NCBI GenBank assembly: GCA_963971425.1
Contig: OZ020518.1
Span: 13,026,190 to 13,090,189 of the forward strand
Source of the DNA: Bryoerythrophyllum caledonicum
Taxonomy: Eukaryota > Streptophyta > Bryopsida > Pottiales > Pottiaceae
Reading direction: 5' to 3'
Length of the DNA: 64,000 nt
Shown here: positions 12,406 to 24,600 of the stretch, piece by piece
Layout: every line of letters begins with the position of its first letter
How positions within the stretch are numbered: position 1 is the first letter of the stretch
Position numbers and translations under genes: made by a program
The notes under the pieces: model-generated
What the model was told of the DNA's origin: nothing
What the model saw: the letters and a program-made list of their open reading frames with translations, nothing else
The model's database searches: none

Positions 12406-12510
12406 CCCCTAAAATGAATAAACTAAGAAATACAATCTTTTGTTTTCTTCCTTACTCATTGCACTCAAATCAACAGTTTTTGGTGTGAAATTGTCAAGGA
12501 ATTTTAGGGG
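12406..12510. mobile_element. 105-bp TTAA-flanked miniature element
   Basis: Perfect 10-bp inverted ends CCCCTAAAAT / ATTTTAGGGG, with TTAA (12402-12405) on the left and TTAT (12511-12514) on the right. The terminus matches the larger element at 35316-36428. It is far too small to code for anything. Confidence 0.7.
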
Positions 12511-12779
12511 TTATGCAAACCTTGTATGATATCCACATAGCGTTCAATAAACACCGTTTTCCCTCCTTGTAACTATAATTGAAAAACACCGCGTTAGAAC
12601 AATAAATCAACATAAATGAAAATTTGAATATGTAGAGTTGAGCATACATAAGATTACAACGCACATGACGCATAGAAAAAACTTCACTTATGTGGTTTCA
12701 ATGGAACATTGGCGATGCCATTCTACCAGCTCCTTCACAGTCCAAGCTCTCCTCCGCAAATTCTTTCTACAATTTTAGA

Positions 12780-13400
12780 ACTCATCAGATGCAACCTTCA
12801 CATCCTTCAACGAAGTAGTATCTGAACGGTCTGCACCACAGCTTCACTCCAACTTCATCAAAATCGGAATTGCGCGGAAGCACATCAACCATCATCGCAT
12901 CCAACTTCCCAAGTCCTTCCTTCTTTGCCCCAAAGTACGCCCAATGCTTTTTGTTCTTCATCTACGTGACAAGTAATGGTTTGGCCTTTATATTGCCGTT
13001 GGCTTTGGTTTCCACGTTTGCCCACAAAGTCTCCGCCACCTTCGTCCAGGCTTTGAGTTTCTCCAAAACTCCTTCATTCGTCTCTGAAAGGATTGGTCAA
13101 AATCTTCGCGTTCATCCGCCAGAAGTTTCTATTGCAGAGTCTTGGTTCTACCTTGGACGGGCGACCAAGAGACAAAGCCGTCAATTTCATTCCATGGTAA
13201 TCACTTAGGTGTTTACCTACGTATCTCGGATGCTTCCAAGGTCTGAACGCACAACTGTCTACCAAACAGTGCCATGGCGTAGTCGTGACAAGAATTTCTT
13301 TGACGTCTCGATCGAGAATGGCTAACAGTAAGCCCGAGAGTACCATCGCTAGAGAAAACATCAACAAGTAAGTAAGAATACAATAAGAATCCATGAACCT
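12780..13400 (-). other. Unrecognised minus-strand coding remnant
   Basis: An open frame at 13074-13394 (-) reads like real protein (for example PWHCLVDSCAFRPW and KVEPRLCNRNFW). Protein-like sequence continues in other frames down to about 12780, as if frameshifted. I could not assign a family. It may be a decayed transposon gene. Confidence 0.25.
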
Positions 13401-13553
13401 TAAACCTCATCAAAATACAAAGTTCGAATCACATTATAAATAAGAAAAAAAAAACATTTGAAGGAAATATCCATTATAAAACACAAAAACCTTGAATCTA
13501 TCAATATGTCATAGAAGACATTGGCAGAATATAAAGTCACAACCTATAAAGAA

Positions 13554-13860
13554 TAAAAGTAGTCGCCACCTAATCGCTCAAAAATATGTAATACCCGTCA
13601 CAGCTATGCAAAGAATGCAAAAACGTCCCTAGTCCACTCTAGAATACTCGTCACGACCTATGATGATAAAAGTAGTCACTCCCACACACCCAAAAATGTG
13701 CAATATCCGTCACAACTATGCAGAGAATGGAAAAATGTCTCTGGTCCATTCTAGAATACCTGTCGCGACACATAAAAACAAAGTAGTCACCAATGTATAG
13801 ACCAAACTATGCGATACCCGTCACAGCGTAAAAAACATAGAAAAAACGTCACTGACAAAA
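13554..13860. repeat. About 113-bp tandem repeat, 2.7 copies
   Basis: Units begin 'aaagtagtc', contain 'atacccgtcacagctatgca' (or a variant) and 'ctagaatac.cgtc.cgac'. Starts are near 13555, 13668 and 13781. The third is cut short. No gene is present; the surrounding 13400-15250 is AT-rich and otherwise featureless. Confidence 0.6.
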
Positions 13861-14064
13861 TGAAATACCGATCAACGTGATATTTATCTCAAATATGTCA
13901 CGCACAAGTTCTACCTCAATGAAGTATACTTATAGGATACTTTCTTAATTTAGTATATTATATTAAACTTTGTGTGCAACTTTTGCATTTCTGTGGATTT
14001 TCCCTTGAATTTCACATTTCCAAAAAAAAAAAACAATTTTAAAATGTTTTTTAGAGTTTTTTAG

Positions 14065-14099
14065 GCTCGCTGCTCGCTGCTCACTGCTCACCGCTCACT
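14065..14099 (-). repeat. GCTCRCY heptamer array (five units) next to AGATAGC
   Basis: Reads gctcgct, gctcgct, gctcact, gctcacc, gctcact, followed at once by 'agatagcgtcac'. The same combination, in either orientation, occurs at 19876, 20873, 44047 and 63539. It is probably the end of an unidentified DNA transposon. Confidence 0.65.
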
Positions 14100-14989
14100 A
14101 GATAGCGTCACTGTTAAATCACCTTACCGTCTCTCATTAAAATACACGTCACCATGACAATTATATGAAATGTGTTACGCACTACTTGTATCTTAATAAA
14201 GCATACCTTAATATCCTCACCCTCTCCCATTAAAGTACCCTTCACTATGATAAGAACCCCAAAAAACGTCACACCCTCTTCTATTGCAATACCCAAAGCA
14301 AAATCAAATTTCTAAAATAGTCACTCACAATTCATGTTGCAATTAAATTATAAACATTGACTAATCATGCATCAAACCATAATTTCAAATTTAAAAAATG
14401 GGTCAAAATGCATCATTTTTGTGGAATAAAAACAAAAAAGAAGGTTAAGTATTACTTGAATGACGATGATGGATGTTGTGCATGTGCAAATGCTTCACCT
14501 CTTACAATTTCCAACACTTGCAGCTGTCAATCATGTCTGCACAAGTTTCTGTGGGTTGTCTATACATTTCTCACCGCAATAAGGGGCGATCCCACGGCGA
14601 TAGGGGGCAAGAACACAACAATAGGAGGTGAGCAAACACTTGAATTGGCGCTGAATCGATGCCTGAGAACTGTATAGTCCATATTTGGGGGGATATCAGG
14701 AGGGGCTGGTGAGTGGTACGGGTCTAGGGGGTGTCAGGAGGGGCTTGTGAGCAAGGGTCGTGGGTTGGAATATTGGGCTGGGGTACGCCGAGGGCTGAGG
14801 TACAGCGCTGATTGCTTGGTACCTGAAACGGGTCTGGTTTCGGCCAGCCTCCGTTGGTGTGTCGCACGGGGCCAAACTCGGGCTGAAGCCTCGATTTCCT
14901 GTTCACCTTTTCCTCGGACTAGGTTGGGCTTGGCAACTGCGAGATTAAGAAGGAGGTCAGTTCGCCCTCAGCGATTTTTACGTGAGTAG

Positions 14990-15690
14990 AATATTCTATA
15001 ATACTTAAAAAGGGTGATCTTTGTGAGCATGGTTGATGAAAGATATTTAACGAGAGTAAAAACTTAAGTAGATTTCTTAACTCCTATAGTTGCTCTCCAC
15101 GAAGCATAATATTTAGAGTATTGGACTGCAATGCATAAGAGCTGATCCCATGATCGAGCTGAATCCTAGACCGTAAATGCTAAAATTGTTAGTTGGTCAA
15201 AGAAGGTTTCTCTTGAAGTTTTCTTTTGCTAATCAGATGTAGAAGTTAAAGTGCATAAGAGCATCTCCACCCGGAGACAAAGAACCACCAATTTGGAGTT
15301 TTGTGAGGATAAAAAGTTGCACCCGACACCTCAAAACGGGGAAAATTTATAAAATTTTAGAAGTTTTGGTGCATGGCATAGAGAAATCTCCTTGGATGTG
15401 GGGAGTGCGCCATTTTTTGATGTTGGCAACACACTTATATCCATGCAACACGTGGCGCCATGTCAGTGGTGGCGACACGTGGCGCCGTGTCATTCGTGGC
15501 AGGACGTGAAAGGTTTTAGCGTCTTTTCGGAAAAAAAGATTTGGAGCTTGCGGTGGAGCCAAGCAAACACCAAACCTTAAACCACTCCTGACGTGGAGAA
15601 GGTTTTCCATCCTAGTGTGGAAAATTCCACGCTTGGAGTGGAGATGCTCTAAGAGATTAAGTATTTTCAAATTTTGAAAACGATAATTTC
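14990..15690. repeat. Dispersed repeat, third diverged copy of the 17.5/41.9-kb repeat start
   Basis: 14990-15255 resembles 17511-17815 (shared 'atattctat.atacttaaa.agggtgatc', 'catggttgatgaaa', 'atttagagtattgg'). The homology resumes at 15650 with 'taagagattaagtattt.caaatttt'. A MITE interrupts the copy (next entry). Confidence 0.65.
15259..15649. mobile_element. 391-bp Harbinger/Tourist-like MITE
   Basis: Inverted ends GAGCATCTCCAC / GTGGAGATGCTC, bordered by TAA on each side (15256-15258 and 15650-15652). A 3-bp TWA target duplication is typical of PIF/Harbinger elements. The paralogous sequence near 17830 and 42000 lacks the insert, which gives a natural empty site. The interior holds 'cacgtggcgcc' motifs near 15450-15485 and no coding capacity. 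Confidence 0.8.
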
Positions 15691-16694
15691 AGATTCATGA
15701 GACTTGACAAATGTTCGAGCTTGGCTTACGTAACGAGCAAGGAATCTTGAAACTGTTCAAAACGCCTGAAGCTTTTGAGTTGCGGGAGCGTAGGTACGCT
15801 GGACTTGACCCCTTTCTGAGAGGCGCAGAAGCTCGAATTTGGTGAGTACTCAAGCTTGTCAAGCTTGAGATGTGGTGTCCCAGTGTTTGCTGAGGAGGAG
15901 CTCGTTCTTCGTGGATGCAAGCGGCTGGAGGCACTACCAGATCTGTGTAATTTTGTGAATCTCGAGATGTTGGACCTTTTAGAATGCACGAGCTTGGCCT
16001 GCCTGACCAACATGGAAACCTTGCACAACCTGAAACGCTTGATCCTTAGGAGATGCTGGAGCTTAGGTACGCTAGACTTGAGTCCTTACCCGCAGTTGGA
16101 AATGCTAGACTTTGGCGGGTTTTTACGTTTGGCAAGCTTGAGGTGTGGTGTCCCATTGCTTGCTCTCATGGACCTCGATCTTCGTGGTTGCAAGCGGCTG
16201 ACGGCACTTTCAGATTTGTGTGATTTTGTGAAGGTGGAGACTTTAAACCTTTCTGGATGCTCGAGCTTGGCCTGCTTGACCAACACGAAAACCCTTCATA
16301 GTCTGAAACGCCTATTGCTATTGAGTTGCAGGACCTTAGGCACGCTGGACTTGATCCCTTTCCCACAACTGGAGAAAGTGAAACTTGGCCAGTGCTCAAG
16401 CTTGACAGAGTTGAGCTGTGGTGTTCCATTGCGTGCTCTTAAGAAGCTTGATCTTCATGGATGCGAGCGGCTAACGGCTCTTCCAGACTTGCTCAATGTG
16501 GTCTGTGGTCACTTGACCTGACTGGATTCGTGGATCTAACGTGCTTGACCAGCACCAAATGCTTGCACACCTTGAATTGCCTCGAAAACTGCCGTAGCTT
16601 GATTACACTTGATTTGAGTAGTTTTCTAGAATTGGAAAAGCTGGAACTCTTCAGTTTCGTAGTCCCGACTGCGACTTATGTGGAAATTTTCTGA
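15690..16694 (+). pseudogene. LRR-only relic related to the TIR-NBS-LRR gene
   Basis: The longest open part, 15856-16521, encodes about 220 aa of LRRs (GCKRLEALPDLCNFVNLE, CSSLACLTNTKTLHSLKRL, PFPQLEKVKLGQCSSL) of the same type as the 3' end of the upstream receptor. Sequence at 15700-15850 and 16520-16690 is LRR-like but broken by stops and frameshifts. No TIR or NBS precedes it. It is probably a duplicated 3' end, separated from the intact gene by 12.2-15.7 kb of repeat DNA. Confidence 0.8.
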
Positions 16695-17697
16695 TATGTA
16701 AATATGTTTAGGTGCATGCATGATAATCAGCTTGTGAGTACTTGAACTGAGTTTGGGTTTCGTCACAGAATACATTGGTGCCATCTTGTCACATGGCGCT
16801 CCACACCTCTCGTGGGATTTCAGCGCGAGGCTTCTCTCTTCCAAGTTCTTTGACTTAAAATTCTTCCGCCTCAACTTGCTGAGGATTACCTATACGAGAC
16901 AAAACAATGAGATGTAAGGTAGAGTCACCCAATTCCGATATTTTAAGCCAATTCGGGTCCCAAATGACATTGTATGTCAAAAACATTTACGTAGAAATAT
17001 GCGGAATTAGGAATGAAACTCACCAAAAAAAATATGAATATAAATTTAATCACAAAGATTTGGAATTGATATAGAATTTAAAAGTCCAAAAACCACCGGA
17101 GCCCATAACCAAACTCTAGAGTAGGTGAGATTTGGTGTCCTCCTTTGCCCAATGCCAATAAGTGAGAGTGAGTAAAAAGAGAGAAGACATGCCATGGATA
17201 ACCAACTCATGGAGGGTACCCAATGTCGATCATTGTGTTTGACTTTTGAGGCAAGGCCACCAATGAGAGCTCAATTGAGATGGAGCAACCCAAAATTGCA
17301 CACTTCATGACCCAATGCCGATTTTAGATTTTGAGTTATCGATTTTGGGTCACTTCATGCACCATTTCATGCATTTACCATTTTCAAGCACCATGCCACG
17401 CATACTCTACTGATGGAAATTGGGTGGTCGATTGGAATTCAGTGCGTCTACCTTACAGCAAGACTTCATAAGGTCATGTACCAATATACGAGCATTGAAT
17501 ATTTTGATGAAGATTTTTACAAGAGTACAATATTCTATACTACTTAAAGAGGGTGATCATTGTCAACATGGTTGATGAAAATATTTAACGAGACTAAAAC
17601 TTAAGTAGCATTTGTAACTCATATAGTGCGCCTGCACTAAACATAAAATTTAGAGTATTGGGCCGCAATGCACTAGAGTTGATCCTGTGATCGAGCT
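16695..17697. other. AT-rich spacer without recognised genes
   Basis: The first part resembles 12120-12190 (the old LRR-gene 3' flank). From about 17511 the sequence is a copy of the dispersed repeat also seen at 14990. No convincing coding sequence was found. Confidence 0.5.
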
Positions 17698-20600
17698 AAA
17701 TCTTAAACCGTGAATCCTAAAACTTGGAAAATTATTGTGGATGCTTTCAAATTGGTATTTGTTCAAAGAATGTTTGTAATGAAGTTTTCTTTTGTTAATC
17801 ACATATTAAAGTCAATGTGTAGAAGAGATAAAGTATTTCCAAATTTTGCATGAAATAAGTGTTTTCAACCTTTTCATGTGCACAGTCAAGAAAGATCAAG
17901 TCTTGAGCGTTCAATGGACGTTGTGCAACGCAAGTGCTTACCATTTAGTTTTGAGCTGTAGGACTAAGCATTGAGCACTCGATAGGTGTTAAGCTATAGG
18001 ATTCCGGTGACAAGCCCATACTATAGGCAAAGATGACCCATACTGCAAAAAGAAACAAGAGATTCCACTAGTTTGCTTATCAATCCTTTAATGTTGGGCT
18101 CGCTATGGCTAATGGTTGCATCTATAAAGGGAATAGATTATGCAGAATTTAATCTAGTATTATGTTCATAGATTCATGATTGGTCATAGCTAACCCGGCG
18201 TTAAAGGTTTTCATCTTTCACTCCAAGACAAGTCAAAGGTTCCTCACCTTTTTTGGGGGAAGGTGCCAAATGAAAATTTTCATCTCTCTATATTATCTCG
18301 ACCATTGTTGTCCTCAGCTTATTGATAAAATCTTATGCAAATTTTCAAAATCAATGCTTTAAGAGTCTAATCCTCAGAGCTACAAACAACTTTTTTTGTG
18401 AATTTTTGTAGGATTTTAGTATTTGAGTTCTAAATGAAATGTTTTTTTTTTTGAGGAAATGAAACAAAGAGCATCAGTGACGAGGTGAGCATGGAGGAAG
18501 AAGAAGAACATCTTGCTGAAGAGCGTAAAATGTTGGAGTATGATTTACAATTTTTGTGCTAATTAGGTTTTAACAATCCATGCTCACAAATTTTCTTGTT
18601 AGCTTGTTTGGGACAATGAGTTAGTACACTAGTTTCTTCATGAAATTAGAGTTTTTGATGTTTTTCTCATTTTACTTTTCTACTTCAAGAAGAGCATGAA
18701 CCCTAGCTTTTATTGTTTGGATTTTCAGATTACATGAAAAGGGATATTTTGAAAAGAAAAATGTATTTTTGGCATTTTTGAAAGGTTTTTTTCTTTCCTC
18801 AATTTGATTCAAAATGCTTCACTTCTCTTGTACCTCTAAAAAATGGTGTACAAGGAACTAAAATCACTTATATGATAATGGTATAAATTTGAGAAATTTA
18901 GTGATGGAAAACTTTAACACCAAATGAAGGTAAAGCATGTTCATCCTTTACCCAACACGCATCCTAAAAACCCATCCACATAGCCCATAAACCTCATTCT
19001 TGACCATGAACATAGAAAACATATTGACTCAAACAAAATTATAAAGAATGATACCAAATATCTATGCACAATAACAATATCTACAACAAAAGATTACCTC
19101 AATGGAACCTCTTTTCATGGCATGACCGAAACACCTCCACCTATAACTCCACACAATTATCACAGTATTATCAACACACCCAAAATAGATTATACTTAGA
19201 AATCATTCAAGCACACCACTTCAAGGAACAATCTCGTGACTCAAGAACCATTACCCAACCCATCATCATTCCGCTCCTCAACATACACACAACCGAATGC
19301 AACCCCAAAAAAGACAATCTTACATCATACAATACAATAAAAATGAATGAAGAACACGCACACATATACAAAAATAATGGGAGACATCTAATCACCATTC
19401 CTGCCACTAGACTCTAATGGCTATGGAATCAACACCATAACAACTACAAACTCCCACAAACATAGAACCAACAACCCAACCATTTGAAACGGAAATAGTA
19501 TGGTTATATCAAACTTCAAAGGTATAAATATCGCATCTCAAAAAATGACCTATTAAATTGGCACAATACATACTATCCACGCCTATTCTAGACTCACTAA
19601 TCTCATCGTTCAACATCCACCACTTGTACTTCTCATCCTTGTCACATGCCCCCACTCAACTCACTAAATTCCTTTCACCCTATGAAAGAGACAAAATCTT
19701 TGGCTTACTAGCAAACAACTTTGACCACAAATGGATTGGAAATGGTATTGCCCACCCCCACAATATAGAAAAAACACAACAAGCAATACATTGAGCAAGA
19801 CTTGTGGCAAAAAATGCTCCAAAATACACTTCCACTTTTATTATCACATTGTCGGGCAAGCAAGAATGCTATCTTGTGAGCGGTGAGCGGTGAGTAGCGA
19901 GTGGCGAGTAGTGAATTCATGACAACTTCTACCATTGTTTTTTTTTGTGAAATTAAAAAGAACACCTGTTGCCGTGAGTGTAGGTGGGTTGTGCTTCCAA
20001 AAATCAAAATAAAAACATTAACATAAGAGAGATTTATGGACTTGCAATCGCTTTATTTTATCTTTTATTCAATAGAGGCACTATAGCTGTGGAACTATTT
20101 TTAGACTTTTTGGAAAACTTTACATCCAAAAGTAAAAGGATGAGAGATAATGAAACTTATATTACAATGCAAATTTCTATTCCAATAATAGCGATTTCAT
20201 ATACAATTATGTGGGAGAAGTACATCTATAATCCCCTTATTTTATTAGACAATAGAACAAAAAATATGGAGATGAAGTACATCTATTAAACTATCAAAAT
20301 TCTCTTACTGCAAACATCTTGAACCCATGGATAAGCTATGCTTGAATGACTCTGCGATTTGCAGTAGATAAATTCTCTTGGACGTGTATTACTATTCAAA
20401 TTAAGTCTAATAAGTATTACTATTCTAATGATTGTTCAAGTTAATGGTAATATGTGTCCGAAGGTTTAAGGTGGTGAATGGAGAGAATGATAGAGACGGA
20501 CCACCTAAAAATATTAGAAACTGTGTATACTATTCATAATGTGATAATTGTATGTTTGTAAATTCAATGACACATTATATAAATTGAGTGAAATCCATCC

Positions 20601-20857
20601 GTGCGTGATATTTCTAGAGATATTTAGTTATCTAACTAGAGTACAAACATTTTTGTGGATAAAACAAATAATCATATGAGACATGCAAGGGTGAAATATA
20701 TCCATAAATCCAAAGCCGCATATCAGGTCAGCACGGCATACATAATAGAGGAATCACAACTCGTCACAGGTGAACTCATCGTCACTGCCCTGATGGATAA
20801 ACGGCATACTGCTATCAGAACCACTATCAGAATCAGTACTAGCCTCCTAAGCCTCGT
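17698..20857. repeat. Long direct repeat, copy A (partner 41869-44965)
   Basis: Aligns to 41869 onward with a fixed offset of 24171. 17698-17810 is diverged. About 17811-20253 looked identical wherever I compared lines. 20254-20330 is present only in this copy; the rest is about 95 percent alike. No known protein is encoded; the small open frames are duplicated only because the DNA is. It lies directly 3' of the minus-strand ParB/methyltransferase-like gene in both places, and 20757-20857 still encodes (minus strand) the acidic tail ending DDEFTCDEL seen in copy B. Confidence 0.9.
19876..19910 (+). repeat. GTGAGCG heptamer array (five units)
   Basis: gtgagcg, gtgagcg, gtgagta, gcgagtg, gcgagta, preceded by 'gctatctt'. 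It lies inside the long repeat; the identical array sits at 44047-44081 in the other copy. Confidence 0.65.
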
Positions 20858-21616
20858 CAGGATTGCTATCTTGTGAGCGGCGAGCGGCGAGCGTTGAGCA
20901 CTGAATTTTAAAAAAAAAATTGGTAGTGTTTTTTGTTGAATTTGGAAAGGGTAACCTTTGGCCGTGGGTTCTATTTAGACTGTGTTGACATATGAAAAAA
21001 AACAGAAAGGTACGCCGACAATGTCCTTGGACATATGGAAGTATGAGTACTTTAGGCTTGATTGCAACATTTCAATTGAAATTGGAAGGGACGCTTATGG
21101 ATGTGGATTTACAGTTCTATGTTATTGACTTGTCGCTAATAGACTAAGAAATTCAATGGAAAAATCCAAAATGATATGGTTTAAGGTGGCAGGCAGAATT
21201 TAAGTGATACCTAGTTCATACCCTTCTAATACCTTGGTGATATCCATGTAATACCGAGGGGATAAAAATTAGATACCATGGACATACCCATTGTATTCGA
21301 ACCACCCTAAATTGAAATATTCCCAATCTTCGATAGCAGTTTAGGGTAAACATAGCAATGCCTAAGGTACGAAGATTGTAAACTCAGAGGACATGTAATG
21401 AAGTTTCAAAGGATAATTACAATGAATAAAATATTTAATCGTAGATAGAACGAAATCTTTTCATCACGCATTAATCACATACGATGTTTTTTGTTAGATA
21501 TACGTGAAAAGAATGGGATATTGACATGAATGAAGATGACCAATGCTGGGAAAATAATGAAGACAACCAACTGGTACTGTGATAGTAAAACAAAACAACA
21601 AACCAACGCAAAGGAA
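20858..21616. mobile_element. Probable insertion beginning with the heptamer end
   Basis: Copy B runs without a break from the acidic-tail sequence into the last exon region, whereas copy A has about 750 extra bases here. The extra DNA starts with 'gctatcttgtgagcgg' and three heptamers (20873-20893). This suggests insertion of an element of the heptamer family. The right end was not identified with confidence. Confidence 0.45.
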
Positions 21617-24600
21617 TTAAGATCCTTCCGCGAAAATGACACTCGCGTCACTATTGTCCGAATAACCATCACTACTCTCCGAGCCACTAACGTAAGCCTC
21701 CCCATCTATGAAAGGACATTCAAGGAACCTACGTGGGACTACTTTTTGAAGACGTTGAGGGGAATGTTGTGCAGCCATGGCGTGTGCAACAGCGGCATCC
21801 CAGGGATTCAAATGGAATCGTCGCGTGGGGCTCTTCACCTCCAACAACAAGGGAGAAAGCACTCCAACATGGTTAGATGACAATGATGCCATCAACGACA
21901 AAGGCCGACTGCACAAATTAATTGGGGTTTAGAATTTGTCTCATGTGTCAAACAAAAATTGTAAACCGCATTCTAAAATTGAAATCAATTAAGGGTAGGA
22001 CTTACTCACAACGTCTCTTCGGGACAGTCTTCACCTCTAGCCCGTCGTCATCAATCTCCAACGGGCGCTTGCGAGAGCCTTCCGCCTCCACCGTTGGCGG
22101 AGCTGACTCAACCTCAATAGTGTTAGGAATCAAAGGAAGGAGAATTTCTTCCACCAACTCTCGGTCTCCTCTAGTGCCAAAATGTGTCGCTTAAGAGCCT
22201 TGCAGGCCTTAATAGACGTCCCTTCATGAAAAAAAAAAACATACGATGTTAGCACATAAAAGCCAGAGTATTCTTCAGAAGAAGTGGGTTCATATGAAAG
22301 AGTTCTAACCAGTAGATGCAGTGAGATCCAGGACAATGTCCTCCTCTTGAGTGCAGAGATCAATCAGAGCCTCCATAAGGTTCGTGGACTTCTCTTGCGT
22401 ACCACGCCATGGTACGTCGCTATCTGCCCTCATGGTCAAAGTCTCATGAGTAATGAGATTGGTCATGTGACCATCTGAAGACAGCTGAATTCCATCATGT
22501 TGCAGCTCCATCCTATCAAAGAAAGAGAATGGAACCGCTGGATCCAATTTCCTCACGAAGCATTTCACAAGGAAGCACTTATGAGTGCGCCCAGGGTGAC
22601 CACTGCGGAATAGTGGCAGCCCGTTGATGGCAAACCACTTCGTCTCCTCCACAAAGCCCGCCCAATCCGCCCACGCTACAAGCTCATTGGAGATGAACTT
22701 CGAATCTAGGTAGAAAACTATAAGTGGCGCCCCGTCACGAAGTAACGCCCCAACCATCTCAAAGGCCCTGTAAATCCAATGAGATTCTTTCTTACCTCTG
22801 TCTGATAACCGGGTTGGAAGCTTGTTCCAATTTGGTACTGCAATGCCGCCGTCAATGTCGGGGACTGGTAAATCCTCTGGAACGTCGAACAAGACCATAT
22901 CCGCCAAACCTAGAGTGAAATCCAATGCCTCGTGTCGCCGATGTTGAGAGCCCGAGTGCTCCTTAAAAAACATGCGAGGTTCCTTCCAAGCTGTGGGTTC
23001 GTCATCCTCCACAACGATACTATCAAATAAAGACATGATGGAGAGGGCACTCTCACACATGACCTTCACAGCAGCTGAAGACTGAGGACGATTGAATATC
23101 GGTATCGAGTAGACCGTTGGCGAGGGCTTCACATCAAAGGTCGAAGGTCGACTGCTAGCTGAGGGTGAAACGCCCATCGTCAATGTCACCGCTGGAGGGA
23201 TTGCAAATCCTCCAAATCCTCCGAGCTGAGTAAACAACTTCTGAGGCCCTTCCTTCGCCACCAACGCCGCGAACTCCTTGTACCTCTCCTTCGTCTCTTT
23301 CTTCTCCTTCTTGGAACTCTCCTTCTCGAGCCTAGTAGCCTCCCTCTCCTGTTCTTTAATTACTGCTTTGGCTGCTTTCTCAGCAGCCTTGACTTTGGCC
23401 TTCTCAGATTGCTCCTCAGACGCTGCCAAAGGAGCCGCTAACAAAGGAAGGACGCCACCAACAACAGGAGGAACCGCAATGGACTCGCAGGCCATGCGTA
23501 GCTGTACCTCGTCTCCAGGGGTTGGATCCACCTCCCGCATCTCCAAGTACCAGGGGCATTGGAGGAGGTAGTGCACAGAAAACCGACGCCTCTGTGTATC
23601 TGTGAAGATACACTTTGGAGCAGAAGTATCTATCCACTTTGTGAAACGGATGGGTAGATCTCCTGCCAACAAGGATCCATGGGCCACGAGCACCCTCCAA
23701 AAATACCGCATCACTACTCGCTTCAGGGCCTTCTCGCAACCGTCCTACGCTATAAACTCCTCGCTCTTCGTGTAGGAGCCCCCCTTCCCGATGTGAGAAG
23801 TGAACACCTTCTTCCACAACGTCATGCTCTTTGCCTCAATCCATTTTCCAATGGTGGGGACGGGATCGGAAGCCCTTCAGTCTTGAGGACAATGTTGTCC
23901 TCAAGGAGAATCACTGCGTAGAGCTTCTTAGCCTCTTCTTCTAGCTGTAAAACGAATTTTAGAAAGTTAGAAATTAGTCATCGAAAAGATGAAGAAAAAG
24001 TGGTGAATGTAAAGAAAGATTGAACTTTACCCCAGCCCAGAACGCTGCCTTGTCAATCCGGCCACGAAAAACCTTATCTGACGCTGGCGACGCGAGGAAG
24101 TTATACTTCATCCTGCTACCCTTGCTCATGTTCCACCACCTGCTCCAGCGCGACTTGAACTTTGCAGCCACCCTAGCCGTAGCGATGAGCTGGAGTTTCT
24201 CGGGAGTCATCTCGGGGCGCACCTGGTAAACATCAAAGTGACGATTCACCTGCCTCAAAATATCAATCATTAGAGTGGAATTAACTAGGCTAGGAGTTAG
24301 AAATTCATTACGATAAGGATTTAATAAATAAAATTTTCCGTACCTCTTTGAAGAAATCTTCCCCATTAGGCGGGTTGGTAATTGCCAAGAAACGAGTGAG
24401 CATGGTCTGGCAAGTCGTCTTCTTCTTTTGCACAGCCTCTGTGCAACGGCTCACCAACTCTGCAGCACTTCCACGCTGATCTTCACTAACACCGGTGACC
24501 AAGTTGTCCTTAAATTTTTGGATCTGCTCCTCTTGAACAACAATCAGGTCCCTCTGTGATCAACATAAGGTCGTCATTAGTTTTAATATTTAGAACTGGA

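Noticed and set aside
12870-13208. 112-aa plus-strand ORF
   Set aside because: The opposite strand looks more protein-like here and the plus frame has no motif.
19064-19417. 117-aa ORF conserved exactly at 43235-43588
   Set aside because: Conserved only because the DNA was recently duplicated; composition (Asn/Thr/His) is that of AT/CA-rich non-coding sequence.
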